Made by a program: the position numbers and the translations under genes. A stretch of DNA of 59,892 nt from Chloroflexota bacterium (GTDB taxonomy: Bacteria > Chloroflexota > Anaerolineae > Promineifilales > Promineifilaceae), in assembly GCA_013112725.1 (NCBI GenBank), contig JABFFZ010000027.1:1-59892 (forward strand), read 5' to 3'. Below the pieces are notes generated by a model. It was not told the origin of the DNA, ran no database searches, and was given only the letters and a program-made list of their open reading frames with translations. The number at the start of each line of letters is the position of its first letter. Position 1 is the first letter of the stretch. Below, one piece after another: positions 54,095-59,892 of the stretch.

Positions 54095-55108
54095 CTACCC
54101 CGCATACCGCTGCCGAATATTCGGCACCAGATACTCATCAAACGCCCGCTGCACGTCATAGGCCGGCCGCCAGCCCCAATCTGTTTGCGCTGCTTTGTCA
54201 TTCAGACCGGCCGGCCAGCTATCCACAATGCCCTGCCGCTGCGCGTCCGGATCGAAAGTGATTTCGGCCTCCGGGAAAGCGTGCCGCACCCGTTCCTGAA
54301 ACTCGGCGGCGGACAGGCTAAAGCTGGTGACGTTATAGACACGCCGGGTCAGACTCTCGGCAGGCGCGCGCCACAGCTTCAGCAGCGCCGTGACCGCATC
54401 GGGCATAGCCATAAAGGGAATGGTGCTGTCTGGCCGCACAAAACAGGCGTAGGGTTCACCTTTTGCGGCCGCGTGCAGCATTTCTGGACCATAGTCACTG
54501 GTGCCGCCGGTAGGCACGGTAAAGGCGCTGATCAGGCCGGGGAAACGTACACTGCGAAAGTCCAACATAATTGGTTTGGTGCGGGCCAACTGCTGGAAAT
54601 GTTCACTGTAATACGCTCCCAATAATTCGCAGTACAACTTGTTGCAGCCGTACATGGTGGTGGGATAGTTCCAATCCCATTCCCGCACATAAAAGTCACG
54701 GGCTTTGGTGGGCAGGTCTGGCAGGCCATAAGCAGCGATGGAGCTGGGAAAGATGAAACGCACCGCCTCACCGCGCCGCTGCGACTGTTCGGCCGCCAGT
54801 TGCAGCAGCGTGAGCGTGCCGTTGACGTTGACCTGATGGGCCAGTTCGGGGGCAAATTCACTGCGCGTGGAAAGCAGCGCCGCCAGATGAAAAATAGTGT
54901 CAATTTCGTATTCGGTGACGAGGCGGGAAAAGAGGGTTTTATCGAGAATATCACCCTGGATGTGAATGGTACGGCCGTGCATCTCTGCCGGTAATGCGTG
55001 TAAATCTAACGTGAGCAACGTATGCCCATCGTTGTGCGTAAATTCCTCCACAAGAGCCTGACCGATTTCGCCGGCGGCCCCCGTTATCATAATCACTTTC
55101 TTACGCAT
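54095..55108 (-). CDS. NAD-dependent L-threonine 3-dehydrogenase (extended SDR)
   Basis: A 337-residue extended SDR with NAD-binding GAAGEIG (residues 10-16), catalytic YxxxK in MYGCNKLY (Tyr153, Lys157) and the threonine-dehydrogenase-type segment DFRSVRFPGLIS with GGTSDYGPEMLHAA. It oxidises L-threonine to 2-amino-3-ketobutyrate, the first step of threonine degradation to glycine. A UDP-glucose 4-epimerase-like activity is the alternative but the PGLIS..DYG pattern favours threonine dehydrogenase. AGGAGG supports the start. Confidence 0.8.
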   Translation of the reverse strand: MRKKVIMITGAAGEIGQALVEEFTHNDGHTLLTLDLHALPAEMHGRTIHIQGDILDKTLFSRLVTEYEIDTIFHLAALLSTRSEFAPELAHQVNVNGTLTLLQLAAEQSQRRGEAVRFIFPSSIAAYGLPDLPTKARDFYVREWDWNYPTTMYGCNKLYCELLGAYYSEHFQQLARTKPIMLDFRSVRFPGLISAFTVPTGGTSDYGPEMLHAAAKGEPYACFVRPDSTIPFMAMPDAVTALLKLWRAPAESLTRRVYNVTSFSLSAAEFQERVRHAFPEAEITFDPDAQRQGIVDSWPAGLNDKAAQTDWGWRPAYDVQRAFDEYLVPNIRQRYAG

Positions 55109-55338
55109 GGTATCCTCCTGGGAAAATTAGGAATTATGAAGGATGAATTATGAAGAATTTTCATCCATGTGGGCGAGCATATTGTACCCCAAAATGGAAA
55201 TTGACGAAGAGGTGCGGCGTGTGATACCCTCAAACGGTGATGAGGTGTTCAAGTATTCAGGTATTTATGTGTACAGGTGATGAGATGATCATTACCCAAT
55301 TACCCAATATCTCAATATCCCATTTACCCTGAGGTTTT

Positions 55339-56586
55339 ATGGAGAATGAAGACGAAAAACCAATAACTGAGCCACTGTTGGTTGTGGAATCGCCGCCCTG
55401 GTCACGCAGTACAAAGGTAATTGTGACCGTGACAGCGTTGTTATTGCTGGCCCTTGTGGCCTACCGGTTTGAGAGTGTGCTGTACCAGTTCGTCATTGCC
55501 GCTATCCTGGCCTATTTGCTCAATCCATTCATCGTCATGTTGGACAGGCGCACCAGTTTGAAGCGGGTTCATGCCATTTTGCTGGTATATCTGGGGCTGG
55601 CCGTGGTGGTCATTGGCGGGGTGGTAATCATTGGCATGGCCGCCTTTCAGCAAAGCCAGCGGTTGATTCAAGATGTACCGGCGTTGATTACGGGGATCAC
55701 GGCCGTTATCCGCAGCACCATCACCAACCTGAAACCCATTGCCATCGCCGGTTTAGAATTTGATCCGCGCACCCTGGATTGGGGGCTGATCCAAAACCAG
55801 TTATTGGGTCTGGTAGAGCCAACATTGGGCCGCAGCGGTCAGATTGTGGGCAGCGTGGCCACCGCCACCCTGCGCCTGCTGGGGAACATCTTTTTCATTT
55901 TTGTCATCTCCATCTACTTTGCCGCCGATTTACCCCGGCTGAGTACGCATGTGGGCGATATCGCCACAGCGCCGGGCTACCGCCAGGACGCCGAACGCAT
56001 CATGCGTGAATTTGGGCACACCTGGAATGCCTATTTACGCGGCCAGGTGGCGCTGGCATTGCTCATTTTTTTTGTAGTCTGGATTGGCCTTTCCATTTTG
56101 GGTGTACAAAATGCGCTGGCGTTGGGACTGTTAGCCGGACTGCTGGAGTTCATCCCGGTCATTGGGCCAATTATCAGTACAGCCGCCGCGACCACTGTCG
56201 CCTTTTTTCAGCCAGGTACCATTTTTGACCTGGCAAACTGGCAATATGCGCTGATTGTTTTGGGTTTTATGATTCTGGTACAGCAGCTAGAGAACAACAT
56301 TCTGGTGCCGCGTATTGTAGGTGAGGCGCTGGATTTAAACCCGATTGTGGTGATGATTGCCGTGCTGATGGGCGGTTCTATCGCCGGCATTTTGGGGATG
56401 ATCCTGGCGGCGCCGGTAATGGCTTCGCTGAAACTGGTAGGCGGTTATGCCTGGCGCAAGTTGTTTGATCTGCCGCCGTTCCCGAAACCGGAAACTGTGT
56501 CTGGCCCTTCACCGGCCTCTGTGTTAATCCAACGCAGCCGGGAGATTGTAACCGACCTGACAAAATTAGAGCCGCCAAAAAAGTGA
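55339..56586 (+). CDS. AI-2E family transporter
   Basis: A 415-residue inner-membrane protein of the AI-2E/PerM family with about eight hydrophobic segments. Family blocks include YRFESVLYQFVIAAILAYLL, IPVIGPIISTAAAT and EGALPRIVGEALDLNP-like NILVPRIVGEALDLNP. Family members move autoinducer-2 or act as ion/proton-linked exporters; substrate unknown. It starts at ATG 55339 after a GAGG. The next gene follows after 22 bases, so they are likely co-transcribed. Confidence 0.88.
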   Translation: MENEDEKPITEPLLVVESPPWSRSTKVIVTVTALLLLALVAYRFESVLYQFVIAAILAYLLNPFIVMLDRRTSLKRVHAILLVYLGLAVVVIGGVVIIGMAAFQQSQRLIQDVPALITGITAVIRSTITNLKPIAIAGLEFDPRTLDWGLIQNQLLGLVEPTLGRSGQIVGSVATATLRLLGNIFFIFVISIYFAADLPRLSTHVGDIATAPGYRQDAERIMREFGHTWNAYLRGQVALALLIFFVVWIGLSILGVQNALALGLLAGLLEFIPVIGPIISTAAATTVAFFQPGTIFDLANWQYALIVLGFMILVQQLENNILVPRIVGEALDLNPIVVMIAVLMGGSIAGILGMILAAPVMASLKLVGGYAWRKLFDLPPFPKPETVSGPSPASVLIQRSREIVTDLTKLEPPKK

Positions 56587-56608
56587 GTGGGTTGCAGGTT
56601 AAACGGGC

Positions 56609-57658
56609 ATGAGTATTGATTTGTTTCGGGAAGCAGTGACGGCCGTGCGTGACGGCCGTGACCGGGAAGCACACGAATTATTGCAAGAATTGCTGATGGG
56701 GCAGCCACGTCACGAAATGGGCTGGCTGTGGCTGAGCAAAATTTCCCCCGATATTGACGAACAAATTCGCGCCCTGGAAACGGTATTGAGTCTGAATCCC
56801 GGCCATGAAGAAGCGCTGTACCGCCTGCCAGAGTTAAAAGCAGCCCGCAAACAACAGGCTCAGGCCAACCAGGCAGAATTGTTGCAGGAAGCGGTGTGGG
56901 CCTATAGAAACGGCCGTTACCACCAGGCGCGCCAATATCTGCTGCAAATTACCCGTAGCCACCCCAACCACCTGAAAGCCTGGGTGGGCCTGGCCCAGGT
57001 AGCCCAATCCCCTGCCGAAAAAATAGCCGCCCTGGAAATGGTGGTAGCCATCAACCCTCGCCACGAAAAAGCCGCCAACGCCCTGCAAAAACTTAAAGTT
57101 ACTTTTGACGATCCCCTGGCGCTGGCGCAGGCATACGAAGCGGTTAACCTGACGGACAAGGCGTTGGCTGCTTACCAATACGCCGCCAAAAAAGCGCCAA
57201 ATGCCACCGACCGGCACATCGCCGCCAAACACGCGCGTGAATTACAGGCCATCCAACAGCAAACAGAACAGGCAAAACAACAAAAACCGGCGCCCCCCCT
57301 CACCATGACCAGCGACAACACCACCCTCATCCGGTTGGGCGTTGGCCCGCTCATTGTCTACCTGCTGCTCATCTTTATTCATGGCGGGTTGAATCCATTC
57401 CATGTGCCCTGGCTGGCTTACCTGGGCATACCGGTGGTAACTGCCGGCGGCCTGCTGCTTGCCGGGGCTGCCAATACGCCACACCACCCTTACTGGCAAA
57501 AAATCTTCGGTCAGCCAGGCATTCCCAACCAGAACACCGCTTACGCTTTAGCCTTTATTGGCAGCGTCATTGCCCTTTTTCCTATTTTGCTGTTGCTCAC
57601 AGTCTCATACAATGAGCTGATACTTTATTATGAAGCACTCGCTACGCGAATGAATTAG
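56609..57658 (+). CDS. TPR-repeat membrane protein
   Basis: A 349-residue protein with tetratricopeptide-like helical pairs in residues 1-220 (EAVTAVRDGRDREAHELLQE, AVWAYRNGRYHQARQYLLQI, AYEAVNLTDKALAAYQYAAK) and three to four C-terminal hydrophobic segments. It probably scaffolds a membrane complex. Two ACGGCCGT octamers sit only 5 bases apart in its first ten codons. ATG 56609 has no strong ribosome site. Confidence 0.8.
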   Translation: MSIDLFREAVTAVRDGRDREAHELLQELLMGQPRHEMGWLWLSKISPDIDEQIRALETVLSLNPGHEEALYRLPELKAARKQQAQANQAELLQEAVWAYRNGRYHQARQYLLQITRSHPNHLKAWVGLAQVAQSPAEKIAALEMVVAINPRHEKAANALQKLKVTFDDPLALAQAYEAVNLTDKALAAYQYAAKKAPNATDRHIAAKHARELQAIQQQTEQAKQQKPAPPLTMTSDNTTLIRLGVGPLIVYLLLIFIHGGLNPFHVPWLAYLGIPVVTAGGLLLAGAANTPHHPYWQKIFGQPGIPNQNTAYALAFIGSVIALFPILLLLTVSYNELILYYEALATRMN

Positions 57659-57717
57659 GACGGAGGTTGGAGATTGGAGATTGACTCAACCTCCAATCTC
57701 CCATCTCTGATCTCAAC
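57659..57717. repeat. Palindrome, GGAGATTGG family
   Basis: GGAGGTTGGAGATTGGAGATTGA pairs imperfectly with AACCTCCAATCTCCCATCTC. Between the TPR and rhomboid genes. Confidence 0.6.
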
Positions 57718-57722
57718 CGACC

Positions 57723-58505
57723 ATGTTCCCTATCAACGACACAGAAAAGAATCGCTATACCAGCCTGCCATTTATGACGCTGGTGATTATTCTGGTCAAT
57801 ATCCTGATTCTGATAGCCGTCGGCGGTAATGTGGGCACGTATTATGTGTTGGGGGTTACACCATCGCTGGTGATCAGTCAACAAGGTGGCGGGGCGGTCA
57901 CGGCCGTGACCCACATGTTTCTGCATGGCGGCCTGCTTCACCTCTTCAGCAATATGTTGGCCCTGTGGGTTTTTGGCCGCCGCGTGGAAGATGTGTGTGG
58001 CCCCTGGCGTTTCCTGGCCTTCTACCTGGTTTGCGGCTTTATGGCCGACATTATTGCCGTCATTACCCGGATGCACTCTACCATCCCCGGCATCGGCGCC
58101 AGCGGCGCTTTATACGGTGTCATGGCCGCCTACCTGATGCTTTTTCCCAAAGGGCGCATTCGCATCCTTTTTATATTCTGGTTTCTGCCCGTTTTCAACA
58201 TGAACTTTCTCAATGGCCTCTGGCTTTTTGTCTCTGTCATCTTCTGGGCCGGTTACATTCTCACGGCCGACAAAGGGCTAATCCGAAGCGCTCTCTCCCT
58301 TTATTTCCCCACCATCCGCGCCTATCTGGTCATCCTATTTTTTGTGCTGTTGGAAATCCCGCGCGCGCTGCAAGTGTTGGTGTTTGACATTGAAGCCTCG
58401 GTCGGCCATTGGGCGCACCTGGGCGGCTTTTTGGGCGGCCTGTTTATCTTCTTCTTCCTGCGCTCCGACGCCTTCCACCGCTACCGGAATGAGTTGCCCT
58501 TGTAG
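57723..58505 (+). CDS. Rhomboid-family intramembrane protease
   Basis: A 260-residue rhomboid with six or more membrane helices. The Ser-His dyad is intact: GIGASGALYG (Ser127) and the C-terminal HWAHLGGFLGGLF (His232). MFLHGGLLHLFSNMLALWVFG is the conserved L1/TM2 region. It cleaves transmembrane substrates in the lipid bilayer. A long helical insertion lies between the two catalytic residues (about 150-215). ATG 57723 is the likely start; substrates unknown. Confidence 0.93.
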   Translation: MFPINDTEKNRYTSLPFMTLVIILVNILILIAVGGNVGTYYVLGVTPSLVISQQGGGAVTAVTHMFLHGGLLHLFSNMLALWVFGRRVEDVCGPWRFLAFYLVCGFMADIIAVITRMHSTIPGIGASGALYGVMAAYLMLFPKGRIRILFIFWFLPVFNMNFLNGLWLFVSVIFWAGYILTADKGLIRSALSLYFPTIRAYLVILFFVLLEIPRALQVLVFDIEASVGHWAHLGGFLGGLFIFFFLRSDAFHRYRNELPL

Positions 58506-58539
58506 GTCAATCTGGCAAATTGGGCTACAGCGTCACAGC

Positions 58540-58690
58540 AATTCTCAATTTACCGGGAGCCGGCAATTAAAATCGCGCCTACAAAAGGCAAAGCCCACCT
58601 TCGTGGGCTGCGTGCTAGTCGGCGAAGGCCGACTTTGCCTATTGTTGGTGCAGATTTATCTGCCGCTGCCAGCCAATTTGATAATTGCCC
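58540..58690. repeat. Long intergenic repeat with AATTCTCAATTT end
   Basis: A clear relative of 21027-21212: AGCAATTCTCAATTTACC, GGCAATTAAAATCGCGCCTA, CCCACCTTCGTGGGC, GTCGGCGAAGGCCGAC and GATTTATCTGCCG. It fills the gap between the convergent rhomboid and quinone oxidoreductase genes. Confidence 0.75.
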
Positions 58691-59667
58691 TACAGCGTCA
58701 ACACCACCTTGCCAATGTTTTCATCGCGGGCCACATATTCATGCGCGGCCTGGGCTTCTTGAATGGGGAATACCCGGTCAATAATGGGTTTCAGTTCGCC
58801 GGTACGGAACAGATGCCAGAAACCGGCCTCAAACTGACGCGTGATCTGGATTTTTTCGGCGGGGGGCCGGTTGCGCAGCGTGGAACCCACCAGACGCAGC
58901 CGGTTGCGCAAGACAAGCGCCATATCCAATTCACCACGCCCGCCGCCGAGCAAACCGATATTGACCAACCGGCCAAACGGCCGTAACGCCCGCACATTGC
59001 GCTCCAGATAAGCGCCCCCGACAGGATCCAGGATCAGGTCAATACCCTGGCCATCGGTAGCCGCCAACACCACTTCCAGAAAGTCCTCTTCCTTATAGTT
59101 AATGGCTAAGGTTGCGCCCAATTCACGGCAGACGGCCAATTTGTCGGCGCGTCCGGCAGTTACAAAGGCGATAGCGCCGGTATTGCAGGCCAGTTGAATG
59201 GCTGCGGTGCCTACGCCGCTGGCCCCGGCATGAATGAGAACGGTTTCGCCCGGTTTCAAATCCCCTTCCAAAAAGAGGTTGACATACGCCGTGTACCAGA
59301 CTTCAGGCACGGCCGTGCCCTGCGCAAAACTCCACCCATCCGGCAGCCGCAGCAGCATCCCGGCAGGCACAGCCACCTGCTCGGCATAACCGCCGCCGGG
59401 CAGCAGCGCGCACACCCGGTCGCCGGGCTGCCACCCTGCTACGGCTTCGCCTACAGCATTGATCACCCCGGCCATTTCCAGCCCCAAAATTTGGCTGGCT
59501 CCTGGCGGCGGTGGGTAACCGCCCCGCGCCTGGAGCAAATCAGCCCGGTTCACGGCCGTTGCCCGCACATCCACCAATACCTCATCTGGCCCAAACGTCA
59601 CATCCATCACATCCTGCCAGACCAGCGAAACCGCGCCATTTTTCCGCTCAACAACAATTCCTTTCAT
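58690..59667 (-). CDS. Quinone oxidoreductase (PIG3-like MDR)
   Basis: A 325-residue medium-chain reductase of the PIG3/TP53I3 type: AVNRADLLQARGGYPPPPG, GLEMAGVINAVG, VPEVWYTAYVNLF, ETVLIHAGASGVGTAAIQLA (nucleotide loop), INYKEEDF and LDPVGG. No zinc-binding residues. It reduces quinones with NADPH. The stop is at the edge of the long repeat; the start has no clear ribosome site. Confidence 0.9.
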   Translation of the reverse strand: MKGIVVERKNGAVSLVWQDVMDVTFGPDEVLVDVRATAVNRADLLQARGGYPPPPGASQILGLEMAGVINAVGEAVAGWQPGDRVCALLPGGGYAEQVAVPAGMLLRLPDGWSFAQGTAVPEVWYTAYVNLFLEGDLKPGETVLIHAGASGVGTAAIQLACNTGAIAFVTAGRADKLAVCRELGATLAINYKEEDFLEVVLAATDGQGIDLILDPVGGAYLERNVRALRPFGRLVNIGLLGGGRGELDMALVLRNRLRLVGSTLRNRPPAEKIQITRQFEAGFWHLFRTGELKPIIDRVFPIQEAQAAHEYVARDENIGKVVLTL

Positions 59668-59796
59668 CCTTCACCATCCAAAAACATGAGTAGATTACTA
59701 TCACGACTTTTGCACCTTAAAAACAGATACGCCAAACAGCAAAAACAGTCTACTTTCGTCTAAGTCTGGCTGACCACTGGCAACAAACCAGCATCT

Positions 59797-59892
59797 CCAG
59801 CTTACTTGTCGGTAAGCTGGCATCTCATCGTAACCGCGGGCACTGTCTCCGGTTAACGAGCGCAGACGACACGTAGGAGTGGTTTCATCAAC
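59797..59892 (+). ncRNA. Possible structured RNA with 23S-like segments
   Basis: Two hairpins are clear: CCAGCTTAC/GTAAGCTGG (59797-59820) and TCGTAACCG/CGGTTAACGA (59828-59859). The strings CTTGTCGGTAAG, CGTAAC, GGGCACTGTCTC and AACGAG appear in the same order as in domain IV-V of bacterial 23S rRNA, but the spacing is shorter. The window ends inside it, so its size and nature cannot be judged. Confidence 0.35.

Noticed and set aside
59686..59763. 25-codon frame starting MSRLLSRLLHLK
   Set aside because: No ribosome site, no family, and only 25 residues.

Overview
The window looks like a chromosomal segment from a Chloroflexota bacterium, probably in or near Anaerolineae. The evidence is indirect. 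DNA is moderately GC-rich. Several large exported proteins have Thr/Pro-rich linkers, and two end in a short hydrophobic YLP/FLP-type tail. There are ATPase-FGE fusions, a NACHT-FGE gene and an FMN-riboswitch-controlled NMT1/THI5-type riboflavin transporter. No rRNA operon, tRNA, CRISPR array or prophage was recognised.

Layout. 1-9.7 kb: an HTH fragment, a secreted glycosidase, a ParB-like/USP fusion, Trm112, an ATPase-FGE fusion, a hybrid histidine kinase and an oxidoreductase. 9.7-17 kb: a four-META-domain lipoprotein, a response regulator, UspA, a PA14 surface protein, GreA and an SGNH lipoprotein. 17-20.9 kb: a P450 divergent from a TetR regulator, DUF2877, a frameshifted RidA and a 59-residue membrane protein. 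21.2-24.4 kb: promoter, FMN riboswitch and a riboflavin ABC transporter. 24.5-27.2 kb: a DUF4349 lipoprotein and a HAAS/PadR pair. 27.3-32.7 kb: an accessory island with a REP-associated transposase and its repeats, a broken NACHT-FGE gene, a small effector-associated-domain protein and an orphan antitoxin. 32.7-39.2 kb: a histone-deacetylase-like enzyme, a large heptamer minisatellite, a coiled-coil membrane protein and the nadC-nadA-nadB operon. 39.2-47.1 kb: SMC, aconitase X in two subunits, and a membrane glycosyltransferase-like protein. 47.4-59.9 kb: HdeD (frameshifted), a DUF1269 protein, a 1500-residue exported protein, DUF1801, threonine dehydrogenase, an AI-2E family permease, a TPR protein, a rhomboid protease, a quinone oxidoreductase and a possible structured RNA at the edge.

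Three signals stand out. (1) The palindrome ACGGCCGT occurs about 115 times by hand count, roughly once per 520 bp, where composition predicts one or two; it resembles the cyanobacterial HIP1 phenomenon. (2) The NACHT-FGE gene ends in a segment that looks like the variable region of a diversity-generating retroelement, followed by two GC-rich tetraloop hairpins. Its upstream neighbour shares a 16-residue motif with it, suggesting a two-protein conflict or signalling system, although this copy carries a frameshift and an in-frame stop. (3) Most gene boundaries hold a palindrome from one of at least ten repeat families, and some copies sit inside reading frames, a riboswitch or a truncated gene.
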